From the NCBI GenBank assembly GCA_943737045.1, contig CALSFV010000087.1, positions 1-64,000 on the forward strand: 64,000 bases of DNA, given 5' to 3'. Source of the stretch: Parapristionchus giblindavisi (Eukaryota; Nematoda; Chromadorea; Rhabditida; Diplogasteridae). The notes under the pieces were generated by a model. The model was not told the origin of the DNA, ran no database searches, and saw only the letters and a program-made list of their open reading frames with translations. Shown here in pieces: positions 34,692 through 48,660 of this stretch; position 1 is the first letter of the stretch; each line of letters begins with the position of its first letter. The translations under genes and the position numbers were made by a program.

Positions 34692-36727
34692 ACGCTTCCG
34701 GAGCCCAATATTAGCAATATTAAGGAAATTAACCATTCCTCTGTCTGTATCTCAGTTCATCCTTTGCCCAATTCCTTGTTATCTATTCCTCCCCATTGTG
34801 ATTCAAATCATTGCAAAAACGTGGTAAGCTCTCTCTTCTCGTCCTAGCGAAAATATTATAGCAACAATCATATTGAGTATTTATGGCAGTTATCAAGCTC
34901 TTTCGATGAACCATTTCATTCGACAATAAATATCAAATACACGAAACTTTCACATACCCACTTCATTTTAGTAATGATTGATATCTTGTTACCTGTTTTT
35001 TCATTCATGTGCATATAGATAAATATGTAAATTTCCAATTGAAGATATTCATAAGAGTACGGAATGATTAACCAGAAACAGTTGAAAGGAACATCGCCAA
35101 TTAATTTCAAAATATTCACTCCTATTGGGCTCACAGCTCACATGTTCTTCTAGAACCTCCTCAAAGTTCATTTAAATTTCAGTCCCAATCATCGGTCGTC
35201 GCAAGAGGTACGCAGAACGTAAGACAATTATAAATTCCATGATGATATTTTAGACGATTACAGACCCAATTGTACTTATGATGTGAACATCAATCGCAAT
35301 ATTAATTTATCATTTATTGTAATCCTTTCTTCAATAAATGGCTACTTCATCATTCTTTTAGAAATTCGCTTTATACATACATATTTTTAAAATAATTATT
35401 TGAACTCTCTTGATGTGACAATCATCATGTATGAATAAAATAATAATAGTAGTTTTATTGATTTTCACAGATAAATTGAAATTAATTAGATAAAGATGAT
35501 ATAAGGCATTCACATTGATCACATTGATCACAATTGATCACAATATATCAGGATACCTCAAGTTGAGGACGGCGAATCCGAATCTGCAAGAAAACTCTTA
35601 TCCTCTAGTGAAAATTTTCGAGAAAAATCGCATTTTGTGTGCTAGTTGTGCAGTTTTCTTGCAATAACACATGAAAAACAGCATTTCCGACCATATCATT
35701 AGTTGAGTTATTTGTTGACGAGGTCATTAGCAACAGATTGAAGAAAAAAATTACAGGGTTGCTCAAAAACGAAGAGAGTTACATTCTATTTAAGTTAACA
35801 GTAAAAATTGCATGGATATTCAAATTTCGAAAACCGAAATTTAAAAATGTGGTTTTCGCACTCAGTTAGGCCAGTCAATCAACTATTAATAAAAAAGGAG
35901 GGAAATTATTTTTTTCTGCGCAATGGCTTCATACACTTTTACAGGAGATTAGTGATAAGGAAAGCTCAGGTGGATTGTTGTCTCGATCTGTGTCTTTGGT
36001 TTTGCTGGATTCGCCTTGTATCCCGTTGGACTAGAGACTGGAGTTGAAGTAACATCAACAGGATTGATCATTATGAGCGGGTATGGTACTATTACTTTGA
36101 ATATTAGAATACACTTGCTTAGAATGCTAGACTACTCTTACTTTGAATACCACTCATCATGCATGGAAACAATAGACTTGAATATGTTTCACATTGAGCT
36201 TATAGCCCGTGAAAGAAACATGTCTCCACTAAGTTGTAAGTAAGTCTGTGAAATTAAATATCAATTATATCACATTAAGACAGATCCAAGGAGTCGTCTA
36301 TGTGTTCCTCACAGCTATCTTGAACACGAAGCCATCTCCACACGCGCTCGGAGTGCAAACATGTACGGCATCGACTGAGGTCGCCACTGTTGTCGGATGG
36401 AAATCTATGCACTTTCTATGTCACTTAACTCTCTTTTTATATCGCTCAATAGATGAAGAAACATGTTGGGAACCAATATAAATTCTATGTACCAACCAAG
36501 ATAAAGTTTGTTTGTATATCTACATATCAGACACTTATCCCATAAATATTTTAGATTCCTTCATGATCTGGATGATGGCTTTTGTTATTCTTGGCGTTGT
36601 CAATATCCTCTTCTTCCAACACAAGCTTCGTCGTACGATGAGAGATCGACAAGTAGCAGCCGAGGCTCTCTATAAATTGAAAGGAGAGGATAATGAGATC
36701 GCTCGTATCCAAACACCCTCATTCTAG
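34692..36727 (+). pseudogene. Transporter C-terminal part, units 5-6
   Basis: Exons 34692-34823, 35970-36080, 36280-36362, 36555-36727. Leu and Ala variants. A private T-to-G change lies in the intron just before exon B (about 35960). Confidence 0.77.
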
Positions 36728-36891
36728 ACCTCTAGTCATCTAGTCTAGTCTTTATTGCATGATTAAGTACATTTCTAATTTCTTTAGGTATCGAACTGTA
36801 ATTATTCCCTTCAGGCTAAGATTCTCGTTATTCCATGATCATTCCTGATCATTAAATTAGACTTTTCTGAACGCAGATGATTCTCTTTGTC

Positions 36892-37866
36892 ATATGAGGC
36901 CGTTTGTGTAAGAGTCGGGCAAATCTGGGGGAGGGTTGGCACAGGCCAAAAATTTTAATGCCCTCAAAACTTGTGTATAGGGGTTATCGACCTCGCTGAT
37001 GAAGATGTGCATAGTCATTTTGGCTCCAGTGGTCCCGCAACGCCTGGGCGGGATTACGGTAACATCACGTTTTCAAGTCGTTCTCGGTCCATGGTTGAGC
37101 TAGAGGTATGAAAATTGGGCTCCTGGGTCAGAATTTGATGGCGATGATGGCTGTCTACATCATTAGTTTTGAAAAGCTTTCAAAAGGTTGATTAGTGGAA
37201 ATTTTGATGGACACGGATGCGGGCATAGCGAGTATGACAGTTCGAACCGGCGTGAAGAGAGGATTCCAATGATGTATTATGAACCCATACGTGCATTGCC
37301 ATCTCAATATTGCCTCGATATAGTGAGGTGCAAAATCACGAGGAGTTGTCTGCGTCTCTCTATTCCGCGCGCTCTCTCGGCACTCTCTCATTTCGCCGCG
37401 CTCTCTCGAGAGTGCAAGAGAGCGCGCGGAATTGAGAGAGTCCTCTTGTTTACCTCTATCGCAGCTCACTATATCGAGGCAATATTGAGATGGCAATGTA
37501 CGTATGGGCTCATAATACATCATTGGAATCCTCTCGTCACGCCGGTTCGAACTGTCATACTCGCTATGCCCGCATACGTGTCCATCAAAATTTCCACTAA
37601 TCAATCTTTTGAAAACTTTTCAAAACTAATGATGTAGACAGCCATCATCGCCATCGAATTCTGACCCAGGAGCCCATGGACCGAGAACGACTTGAAAACG
37701 TGATGTTACCGTAATCCGTCCCAGGCGTTACGGGACCACTGGGGCCAAAATAACTATGTCCATCTTCATCAGCGGGGTCGATAACCCCTATACACAAGTT
37801 TTGAGGGTATTAAAATTTTTGGCCTGTGCCAACCCTTGTTCGACTCTTACACAAACGGCCTCATAT
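36892..37866. mobile_element. Fold-back element, unit 6
   Basis: Copy carried in array unit 6 in the same position and orientation. Confidence 0.88.
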
Positions 37867-37891
37867 AGTATAGGAGATTAGTCTCTTGTAG

Positions 37892-39924
37892 ACGCTTCCG
37901 GAGCCCAATATTAGCAATATTAAGGAAATTAACCATTCCTCTGTCTGTATCTCAGCTCATCCTTTGCCCAATTCCTTGTTATCTATTCCTCCCCATTGTG
38001 ATTCAAATCATTGCAAAAACGTGGTAAGCTCTCTCTTCTCGTCCTAGCGATAATATTATAGCAACAATCATATTGAGTATTTATGGCAGTTATCAAGCTC
38101 TTTCGATGAACCATTTCATTCGACAATAAATATCAAATACACGAAACTTTCACATACCCGCTTCATTTTAGTAATGATTGATATCTTGTTACCTGTTTTT
38201 TCATTCATGTGCATATAGATAAATATGTAAATTTCCAATTGAAGATATTCATCAGAGTACGGAATGATTAACCAGAAACAGTTGAAAGGAACATCGCCAA
38301 TTAAATTCAAAATATTCACTCCTATTGGGCTCACAGCTCACATGTTCTTCTAGAACCTCCTCAAAGTTCATTTAAATTTCAGTCCCAATCATCGGTCGTC
38401 GCAAGAGGTACGCAGAACGTAAGACAATTATAAATTCCATGATGATATTTTAGACGATTACACACCCAATTGTACTTATGATGTGAACATCAATCGCAAT
38501 ATTAATTTATCATTTATTGTAATCCTTTCTTCAATAAATGGCTACTTCATTCTTTTAGAAATTCGCTTCATACATACATATTTTTAAAATAATTATTTGA
38601 ACTCTCTTGATGTGACAATCATCATGTATGAATAAAATAATAATAGTAGTTTTATTGATTTTCACAGATAAATTGAAATTAATTAGATAAAGATGATATA
38701 AGGCATTCACATTGATCACATTGATCACAATTGATCACAATATATCAGGATACCTCAAGTTGAGGACGGCGAATCCGAATCTGCAAGAAAACTCTTATCC
38801 TCTAGTGAAAATTTTCGAGAAAAATCGCATTTTGTGTGCTAGTTGTGCAGTTTTCTTGCAATAACACATGAAAAACAGCATTTCCGACCATATCATTAGT
38901 TGAGTTATTTGTTGACGAGGTCATTAGCAACAGATTGAAGAAAAAATTTACAGGGTTGCTCAAAAACGAAGAGAGTTACATTCTATTTAAGTTAACAGGA
39001 AAAATTGCATAGATATTCAAATTTCGAAAACCGAAATTTAAAAATGTGGTTTTCGCACTCAGTTAGGCCAGTCAATCAACTATCAATAAAAAGGAGGGAA
39101 ATTATTTTTTTTCTGCGCAATGGCTTCATACACTTTTACAGGAGATTAGTGATAAGTAAAGCTCAGGTGGATTGTTGTCTCGATCTGTGTCTTTGGTTTT
39201 GCTGGATTCGCCTTGTATCCCGTTGGACTAGAGACTGGAGTTGAAGTAACATCAACAGGATTGATCATTATGAGCGGGTATGGTACTATTACTTTGAATA
39301 TTAGAATACACTTGCTTAGAATGCTAGACTACTCTTACTTTGAATACCACTCATCATGCATGGAAACAATAGACTTGAATATGTTTCACATTGAGCTTAT
39401 AGCCCGTGAAAGAAACATGTCTCCACTAAGTTGTAAGTAAGTCTGTGAAATTAAATATCAATTATATCACATTAAGACAGATCCAAGGAGTCGTCTATGT
39501 GTTCCTCACAGCTATCTTGAACACGAAGCCATCTCCACACGCGCTCGGAGTGCAAACATGTACGGCATCGACTGAGGTCGCCACTGTTGTCGGATGGAAA
39601 TCTATGCACTTTCTATGTCACTTAACTCTCTTTTTATATCGCTCAATAGATGAAGAAACATGTTGGGAACCAATATAAATTCTATGTACCAACCAAGATA
39701 AAGTTTGTTTGTATATCTACATATCAGACACTTATCCCATAAATATTTTAGATTCCTTCATGATCTGGATGATGGCTTTTGTTATTCTTGGCGTTGTCAA
39801 TATCCTCTTCTTCCAACACAAGCTTCGTCGTACGATGAGAGATCGACAAGTAGCAGCCGAGGCTCTCTATAAATTGAAAGGAGAGGATAATGAGATCGCT
39901 CGTATCCAAACACCCTCATTCTAG
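37892..39924 (+). pseudogene. Transporter C-terminal part, units 6-7
   Basis: Exons 37892-38023, 39167-39277, 39477-39559, 39752-39924. Exon A has a private CAG CTC in place of CAG TTC (Phe to Leu). The 3-bp shorter period arises in the A-B intron. Confidence 0.77.
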
Positions 39925-40088
39925 ACCTCTAGTCATCTAGTCTAGTCTTTATTGCATGATTAAGTACATTTCTAATTTCTTTAGGTATCGAACTGTAATT
40001 ATTCCCTTCAGGCTAAGATTCTCGTTATTCCATGATCATTCCTGATCATTAAATTAGACTTTTCTGAACGCAGATGATTCTCTTTGTC

Positions 40089-41063
40089 ATATGAGGCCGT
40101 TTGTGTAAGAGTCGGGCAAATCTGGGGGAGGGTTGGCACAGGCCAAAAATTTTAATGCCCTCAAAACTTGTGTATAGGGGTTATCGACCTCGCTGATGAA
40201 GATGTGCATAGTCATTTTGGCTCCAGTGGTCCCGCAACGCCTGGGCGGGATTACGGTAACATCACGTTTTCAAGTCGTTCTCGGTCCATGGTTGAGCTAG
40301 AGGTATGAAAATTGGGCTCCTGGGTCAGAATTTGATGGCGATGATGGCTGTCTACATCATTAGTTTTGAAAAGCTTTCAAAAGGTTGATTAGTGGAAATT
40401 TTGATGGACACGGATGCGGGCATAGCGAGTATGACAGTTCGAACCGGCGTGAAGAGAGGATTCCAATGATGTATTATGAACCCATACGTGCATTGCCATC
40501 TCAATATTGCCTCGATATAGTGAGGTGCAAAATCACGAGGAGTTGTCTGCGTCTCTCTATTCCGCGCGCTCTCTCGGCACTCTCTCATTTCGCCGCGCTC
40601 TCTCGAGAGTGCAAGAGAGCGCGCGGAATTGAGAGAGTCCTCTTGTTTACCTCTATCGCAGCTCACTATATCGAGGCAATATTGAGATGGCAATGTACGT
40701 ATGGGCTCATAATACATCATTGGAATCCTCTCGTCACGCCGGTTCGAACTGTCATACTCGCTATGCCCGCATACGTGTCCATCAAAATTTCCACTAATCA
40801 ATCTTTTGAAAACTTTTCAAAACTAATGATGTAGACAGCCATCATCGCCATCGAATTCTGACCCAGGAGCCCATGGACCGAGAACGACTTGAAAACGTGA
40901 TGTTACCGTAATCCGTCCCAGGCGTTACGGGACCACTGGGGCCAAAATAACTATGTCCATCTTCATCAGCGGGGTCGATAACCCCTATACACAAGTTTTG
41001 AGGGTATTAAAATTTTTGGCCTGTGCCAACCCTTGTTCGACTCTTACACAAACGGCCTCATAT
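40089..41063. mobile_element. Fold-back element, unit 7
   Basis: Copy carried in array unit 7, shifted by the 3-bp shorter period. Confidence 0.88.
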
Positions 41064-41088
41064 AGTATAGGAGATTAGTCTCTTGTAG

Positions 41089-43124
41089 ACGCTTCCGGAG
41101 CCCAATATTAGCAATATTAAGGAAATTAACCATTCCTCTGTCTGTATCTCAGTTCATCCTTTGCCCAATTCCTTGTTATCTATTCCTCCCCATTGTGATT
41201 CAAATCATTGCAAAAACGTGGTAAGCTCTCTCTTCTCGTCCTAGCGATAATATTATAGCAACAATCATATTGAGTATTTATGGCAGTTATCAAGCTCTTT
41301 CGATGAACCATTTCATTCGACAATAAATATCAAATACACGAAACTTTCACATACCCGCTTCATTTTAGTAATGATTGATATCTTGTTACCTGTTTTTTCA
41401 TTCATGTGCATATAGATAAATATGTAAATTTCCAATTGAAGATATTCATCAGAGTACGGAATGATTAACCAGAAACAGTTGAAAGGAACATCGCCAATTA
41501 ATTTCAAAATATTCACTCCTATTGGGCTCACAGCTCACATGTTCTTCTAGAACCTCCTCAAAGTTCATTTAAATTTCAGTCCCAATCATCGGTCGTCGCA
41601 AGAGGTACGCAGAACGTAAGACAATTATAAATTCCATGATGATATTTTAGACGATTACAGACCCAATTGTACTTATGATGTGAACATCAATCGCAATATT
41701 AATTTATCATTTATTGTAATCCTTTCTTCAATAAATGGCTACTTCATCATTCTTTTAGAAATTCGCTTTATACATACATATTTTTAAAATAATTATTTGA
41801 ACTCTCTTGATGTGACAATCATCATGTATGAATAAAATAATAATAGTAGTTTTATTGATTTTCACAGATAAATTGAAATTAATTAGATAAAGATGATATA
41901 AGGCATTCACATTGATCACATTGATCACAATTGATCACAATATATCAGGATACCTCAAGTTGAGGACGGCGAATCCGAATCTGCAAGAAAACTCTTATCC
42001 TCTAGTGAAAATTTTCGAGAAAAATCGCATTTTGTGTGCTAGTTGTGCAGTTTTCTTGCAATAACACATGAAAAACAGCATTTCCGACCATATCATTAGT
42101 TGAGTTATTTGTTGACGAGGTCATTAGCAACAGATTGAAGAAAAAATTTACAGGGTTGCTCAAAAACGAAGAGAGTTACATTCTATTTAAGTTAACAGTA
42201 AAAATTGCATAGATATTCAAATTTCGAAAACCGAAATTTAAAAATGTGGTTTTCGCACTCAGTTAGGCCAGTCAATCAACTATCAATAAAAAAGGAGGGA
42301 AATTATTTTTTTCTGCGCAATGGCTTCATACACTTTTACAGGAGATTAGTGATAAGTAAAGCTCAGGTGGATTGTTGTCTCGATCTGTGTCTTTGGTTTT
42401 GCTGGATTCGCCTTGTATCCCGTTGGACTAGAGACTGGAGTTGAAGTAACATCAACAGGATTGATCATTATGAGCGGGTATGGTACTATTACTTTGAATA
42501 TTAGAATACACTTGCTTAGAATGCTAGACTACTCTTACTTTGAATACCACTCATCATGCATGGAAACAATAGACTTGAATATGTTTCACATTGAGCTTAT
42601 AGCCCGTGAAAGAAACATGTCTCCACTAAGTTGTAAGTAAGTCTGTGAAATTAAATATCAATTATATCACATTAAGACAGATCCAAGGAGTCGTCTATGT
42701 GTTCCTCACAGCTATCTTGAACACGAAGCCATCTCCACACGCGCTCGGAGTGCAAACATGTACGGCATTGACTGAGGTCGCCACTGTTGTCGGATGGAAA
42801 TCTATGCACTTTCTATGTCACTTAACTCTCTTTTTATATCGCTCAATAGATGAAGAAACATGTTGGGAACCAATATAAATTCTATGTACCAACCAAGATA
42901 AAGTTTGTTTGTATATCTACATATCAGACACTTATCCCATAAATATTTTAGATTCCTTCATGATCTGGATGATGGCTTTTGTTATTCTTGGCGTTGTCAA
43001 TATCCTCTTCTTCCAACACAAGCTTCGTCGTACGATGAGAGATCGACAAGTAGCAGCCGAGGCTCTCTATAAATTGAAAGGAGAGGATAATGAGATCGCT
43101 CGTATCCAAACACCCTCATTCTAG
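41089..43124 (+). pseudogene. Transporter C-terminal part, units 7-8
   Basis: Exons 41089-41220, 42367-42477, 42677-42759, 42952-43124. A private C-to-T change lies just downstream of exon C (GGCATTGACTG). Confidence 0.77.
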
Positions 43125-43288
43125 ACCTCTAGTCATCTAGTCTAGTCTTTATTGCATGATTAAGTACATTTCTAATTTCTTTAGGTATCGAACTGTAATT
43201 ATTCCCTTCAGGCTAAGATTCTCGTTATTCCATGATCATTCCTGATCATTAAATTAGACTTTTCTGAACGCAGATGATTCTCTTTGTC

Positions 43289-44263
43289 ATATGAGGCCGT
43301 TTGTGTAAGAGTCGGGCAAATCTGGGGGAGGGTTGGCACAGGCCAAAAATTTTAATGCCCTCAAAACTTGTGTATAGGGGTTATCGACCTCGCTGATGAA
43401 GATGTGCATAGTCATTTTGGCTCCAGTGGTCCCGCAACGCCTGGGCGGGATTACGGTAACATCACGTTTTCAAGTCGTTCTCAGTCCATGGTTGAGCTAG
43501 AGGTATGAAAATTGGGCTCCTGGGTCAGAATTTGATGGCGATGATGGCTGTCTACATCATTAGTTTTGAAAAGCTTTCAAAAGGTTGATTAGTGGAAATT
43601 TTGATGGACACGGATGCGGGCATAGCGAGTATGACAGTTCGAACCGGCGTGAAGAGAGGATTCCAATGATGTATTATGAACCCATACGTGCATTGCCATC
43701 TCAATATTGCCTCGATATAGTGAGGTGCAAAATCACGAGGAGTTGTCTGCGTCTCTCTATTCCGCGCGCTCTCTCGGCACTCTCTCATTTCGCCGCGCTC
43801 TCTCGAGAGTGCAAGAGAGCGCGCGGAATTGAGAGAGTCCTCTTGTTTACCTCTATCGCAGCTCACTATATCGAGGCAATATTGAGATGGCAATGTACGT
43901 ATGGGCTCATAATACATCATTGGAATCCTCTCGTCACGCCGGTTCGAACTGTCATACTCGCTATGCCCGCATACGTGTCCATCAAAATTTCCACTAATCA
44001 ATCTTTTGAAAACTTTTCAAAACTAATGATGTAGACAGCCATCATCGCCATCGAATTCTGACCCAGGAGCCCATGGACCGAGAACGACTTGAAAACGTGA
44101 TGTTACCGTAATCCGTCCCAGGCGTTACGGGACCACTGGGGCCAAAATAACTATGTCCATCTTCATCAGCGGGGTCGATAACCCCTATACACAAGTTTTG
44201 AGGGTATTAAAATTTTTGGCCTGTGCCAACCCTTGTTCGACTCTTACACAAACGGCCTCATAT
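43289..44263. mobile_element. Fold-back element, unit 8
   Basis: Copy carried in array unit 8; a private change TCTCAGTCC replaces TCTCGGTCC near 43482. Confidence 0.88.
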
Positions 44264-44288
44264 AGTATAGGAGATTAGTCTCTTGTAG

Positions 44289-44420
44289 ACGCTTCCGGAG
44301 CCCAATATTAGCAATATTAAGGAAATTAACCATTCCTCTGTCTGTATCTCAGTTCATCCTTTGCCCAATTCCTTGTTATCTATTCCTCCCCATTGTGATT
44401 CAAATCATTGCAAAAACGTG
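44289..44420 (+). pseudogene. Orphan transporter exon A (unit 8)
   Basis: The last exon A of the array. The array ends at 45103, about 260 bp before exon B would occur, so this exon has no partner downstream. Confidence 0.75.
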
Positions 44421-45716
44421 GTAAGCTCTCTCTTCTCGTCCTAGCGATAATATTATAGCAACAATCATATTGAGTATTTATGGCAGTTATCAAGCTCTTT
44501 CGATGAACCATTTCATTCGACAATAAATATCAAATACACGAAACTTTCACATACCCGCTTCATTTTAGTAATGATTGATATCTTGTTACCTGTTTTTTCA
44601 TTCATGTGCATATAGATAAATATGTAAATTTCCAATTGAAGATATTCATCAGAGTACGGAATGATTAACCAGAAACAGTTGAAAGGAACATCGCCAATTA
44701 ATTTCAAAATATTCACTCCTATTGGGCTCACAGCTCACATGTTCTTCTAGAACCTCCTCAAAGTTCATTTAAATTTCAGTCCCAATCATCGGTCGTCGCA
44801 AGAGGTACGCAGAACGTAAGACAATTATAAATTCCATGATGATATTTTAGACGATTACACACCCAATTGTACTTATGATGTGAACATCAATCGCAATATT
44901 AATTTATCATTTATTGTAATCCTTTCTTCAATAAATGGCTACTTCATCATTCTTTTAGAAATTCGCTTTATACATACATATTTTTAAAATAATTATTTGA
45001 ACTCTCTTGATGTGACAATCATCATGTATGAATAAAATAATAATAGTAGTTTTATTGATTTTCACAGATAAATTGAAATTAATTAGATAAAGATGATATA
45101 AGGGAAAATAACGAAAAATAAATAAAATGAAGTGCCACAAGTTTGTTTCCTTTTATACAATTAGAATTCTGGAGAAGAATTGTTTTATATGGCTTTCACA
45201 CTTACAGATGCAACTGATCCATTGGTCGAAGGTGGCTGCGAAAAACGATATGAATAAACTAGATAAACGAGTCCCTAAAAGTTAATAAAACCTGATAGTT
45301 TACATTGAATTACATTTTCGAAAATGCTAAAATAACCGATGATTTCAAATGTTGCGTTTGTAAGTAATTTATATTAAAGGGACATTCGAATGATCTAATA
45401 ACAGAGCTGAATTGGCGCTGATGCATCACATAGCGAAAGTTGACACATATTCAGAAATATCAGTAAAAGTTCTTGCTTGAAGAAAGTTCCGAACACGTGA
45501 GGTTAGTATAACTGGCAAGCAGAATGCACGTAATGGGAGGAGGCATTTTTGAGTATAGTGCTCATTGGAAAGGTGACAAATATAATGCACTATAAGAACA
45601 CACATTTTTTTGTGTGAACATGGCGTTTAAAAAAATTAAAATTCCCATTGGAATATTTACTATCCCTTTAAAGACCATACGAAATTATTCTATAATATCC
45701 ACTTTGTATTTCTTAC

Positions 45717-48083
45717 CTGTGCAGTCGGCATCCACCATTGAGAGAAACTGAAGATTATTGTAGATGGGCCGGGTTCAATTCCAAATGAAATTGTGATGAA
45801 GAAGAATGTTATAGGAATAGAAGATATGACAAGTGGAAGAAAACTCTGAAATCATTCAAAATACATTCAGAATGTGTCTGGACAATTAAATGCTTTGGAA
45901 ATTGACTATTTATCGTGGTAAGTGAAGTGCACTCATGAATGAAAATCGATTTCTGATCTTCGATCTTTGAATTACCGTATGAAAGTCGAAAATTATCTCT
46001 GTCAAACATTAAAGGGAGTCTGCCAAGCAAGTCAAGTTGAGGTCATATAACTTATCTGATGCCTTCGACATCATAAACAGAAGTGAAAAAAATTATAAAA
46101 AAATTCTGAACGAATTATACAGTGATCCGAAGTGCGTGATCTATAAACTTCCTAGTTTTATCGGCTTCAGCCGTACATGATCTGTGCATATCGGAACGAT
46201 TTATTGTATCTTTTGCTTTAAAAAACATCTAAACGTTTAAAAAATTTTTTTTTGACTTTACATTGTCTAGTTAGCATAAAATTAAATGATATTGAAGAGA
46301 AATTTTTGAATGGCAGTCTCCCTTTAAATAGTAAATTCAAAAATTTTTTTTTCAAAATATTGATTTTGACTTTTAATGTCCATTTTTTCGATTTGAAAAC
46401 AGTTTTAAATAATAAAATCGGCAAAAGGATAATGATGAAACTATTTTTATCGAGTTTCTCGTGAAATTTTAGGCAATATAAATCGCAAAGCATTTATGCG
46501 AAATTCGCCCCAAAATCACTTTGTTTTCGTCCCCTAGTGCATGAGATTGGTTAGTCATTTGATTGAACGTCTTATATAGATATAGAACATAAGGAACGAA
46601 ATATACAGTTTCGGGTGCATTCATAAGAAGGGAATCGACAATGGAAATATTCACTATCCCTTTGGAATTTGAAAAGTTTTTTGAAAGAGGATTGAAATAG
46701 AACCTGTAACAGCTGAACATTTATGAATGCTCTTTGCATTTTCAACGTTCTCGAACTAATTCTGATACCATGACATCTCAGAATCTTTCGTACCTTCAAT
46801 GTAATCAATGTGACAAGGTCTTTAAAGTCATTATGAGGGTCCGCTCTGATAACGATCTCTCTCGGACAGAGAGTTTCAAACTAGTTCGGATGGATGTTGT
46901 GTATATTATATTTAATATTACTTTGATCATAAGAATGATGAATACTAGATAGCTAATCGTATAGGTAATAGCAACACATCCTATGGCAAGCTTTATTATG
47001 CCTGGACTATCCTGAAAACGAATACGGTGTAATTATATTTCACAGAGAAACTTGATACAATCGAGAACTTAATTTCATTAAAAAGACTTATACCCTTTCT
47101 TTTATTGGAAATATAGACGTTCCCACTGCGCGAAATTTTTCATCCGCGGTAAAGTTATAAGTTTTTGCAATCGATTCTTCTAATGCTTTCACAAACTGTG
47201 GAGATGGAATTAAGTCAATGAAGAAATACTGAAAAATAGGAACTCCATGATGCTAAGTTTCCTAAATCAAATTTACAATGTCATAAATAATGAAAACGAC
47301 GACGACAAGATATGATATACAGAAACGATACGAAGCTTTCATTTTAGATCTGAAATGAATTAAACTGAATAACTATTAACAAATGAATTGAATGAATATC
47401 TATTTTGAAACACTTAACTTTGACCAAGATCTCTTACTATTGATAATATTCAAAAAAGGGGTCAATATCAAGCAATACAAAGTAATGGGGAGATGTGATA
47501 CTTTGTGAGTGCGAGATATTGTATGATACAAGGAGAAGGAACCATCTGCCATGTCATCACCACACTTACTCCCATTATGAATGTCATCTAAATTATCATA
47601 TTAAAATGACAATTTAAATTTGAAAATATCTGATTTCATCACAGTCTCACTTTCTTTGCCTATGAAAGAAGAGTGAGATCAGAATAACACATTTGAGATA
47701 TTTTTATGATTCGTGAATGTATTAGTGGACTCACAATATCAGTGAACCAATGTGGTAGATATATCAAGATGGGTCCCATAAATCCCATTGCCACATTACC
47801 TCCTTTGAAGGAGTGAATCTACAATTATTAATGATGTACCTATAGTGGTCAAGAACGCCTATCTTCGATAAAAAATACTAACACATAGAATGATCGAATG
47901 ATTAACTGCAGCAATGAATCCTTGAATGGCTGAGATTAGAAATACGTATTGATAAGACGTCGAAATACGGACGAGACGTCTCTTGATCAGAATAACGATT
48001 AGAGTTAGATTTATGCAAACTCCACACAATCCTTGGATTGATAAAACTATACGAGCTAGAGTAGACCAGAACGACGACTTCAT
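45717..48083 (-). CDS. Str-like seven-helix chemoreceptor, probably lacking helix 7
   Basis: Eight exons in consistent phase on the minus strand: 47883-48083, 47735-47818, 47502-47587, 47277-47349, 47094-47228, 46922-47011, 46704-46793, 45717-45845, about 296 residues. Helices read GVCINLTLIVILI, YQYVFLISAIQGFI, MGFMGPILIYLP, FIMGVSVVMTW, CISYLVVVVFIIYDI, IGCVAITYTISYLVFIILMI and LPLVISSIPITFFFITISFG. The cytoplasmic block RISSRTLKMQRAFINVQLLQ resembles the S-x-x-T-x-x-x-Q segment before helix 6 of the Str superfamily. The last exon ends WWMPTAQ, where the family continues into the D-P-L helix 7; no such exon follows. A possible 10-codon exon at 45206-45235 does not supply it. The array edge is only 0.6 kb further on, so truncation by that rearrangement is plausible. 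A membrane odorant receptor of sensory neurons by family. Confidence 0.72.
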
Positions 48084-48299
48084 CAATGTTTCATTGCTTT
48101 TCCATCCTATTTTACTTTTTTCCTGAAAAAATTACTGGTATTATTCATATTTTGAATGAATTTTGGTGAGGATAGCGTAAGAATGCACAGACGGAAAGTC
48201 ATACAGAAAATGAAAGAGGGCTGAAAACAGATGGTCGTCAGAGGGGGCAAGGTTGGGGGAATCCGGTGGATGGGGCAGAACAGTCCATAGACCATAAGT

Positions 48300-48660
48300 T
48301 CAATATTGGTTAATATTGCAGTCTTGCGCTATCATGTCGAAAATAGATTTCAGCTTGTTTCCCACGAGCGGATTTGAGATGGGCCTTCAAGTTTCAGAGA
48401 TGAGTATCATGTATCTACTTGTACAGTTATTGCCTTGGGGTAGCAGCTCCAAATACACAATTCCCCTGACTCTTCACCAAACGTAAAGCATTATTTTGAT
48501 GGGTGTGAAGATCGGGGCTCGTCTGCTGGCACCTCATCTACATCAACCCACTGGCGCCTACGCTCATCATTCTCGTAGAGTACTCAATTTTAATCCCCAG
48601 TGATGGCATGACCGAGCCATTCGAATCGACGTCACAGAGTTAGAAGAGATACTGCTGCAA
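48300..48660 (-). pseudogene. Mariner transposase relic
   Basis: Minus-strand translation gives VLYENDERRRQWVDVDEVP, then SSHPSKIMLYVW, then RGIVYLELLP, the classical mariner order of a TGDEKW-x-LY block, a Lys/Arg-Arg-Gln-Trp block and the K-x-ML-x-VWW block. Stops replace parts of the TGDEKW motif and of the strand before FELLP, so it is inactive. No terminal repeats were recognised. It lies just upstream of the chemoreceptor start. Confidence 0.75.

Larger units (their letters stand above)
19123..45103. repeat. Tandem array of about 8.1 copies of a 3,200-bp unit
   Basis: Identical open frames and sequence recur at exactly 3,200-bp spacing, except one 3,197-bp step (units 6 to 7, partly from loss of CAT near 38540). 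Left edge: an 18-bp match TGAAAGGAACATCGCCAA at 19123, then about 40 bp missing relative to later units. Right edge: homology stops after GATGATATAAGG at 45103. Each unit holds the last exon of the small secreted gene, transporter exons B, C and D, a 975-bp fold-back element, and transporter exon A. Copies differ by only a handful of substitutions. Shared variants cluster in adjacent central units, suggesting local amplification or conversion. Confidence 0.98.

Noticed and set aside
19123..45103. CRISPR-like or satellite interpretation of the array
   Set aside because: Units are 3.2 kb with gene exons, no short-repeat/spacer structure, and the genome is eukaryotic.
45079..45168. Candidate last exon completing the Str-like receptor
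   Set aside because: Splice acceptor and open frame exist, but the sequence is AT-rich, runs into array DNA and lacks the helix 7 signature.
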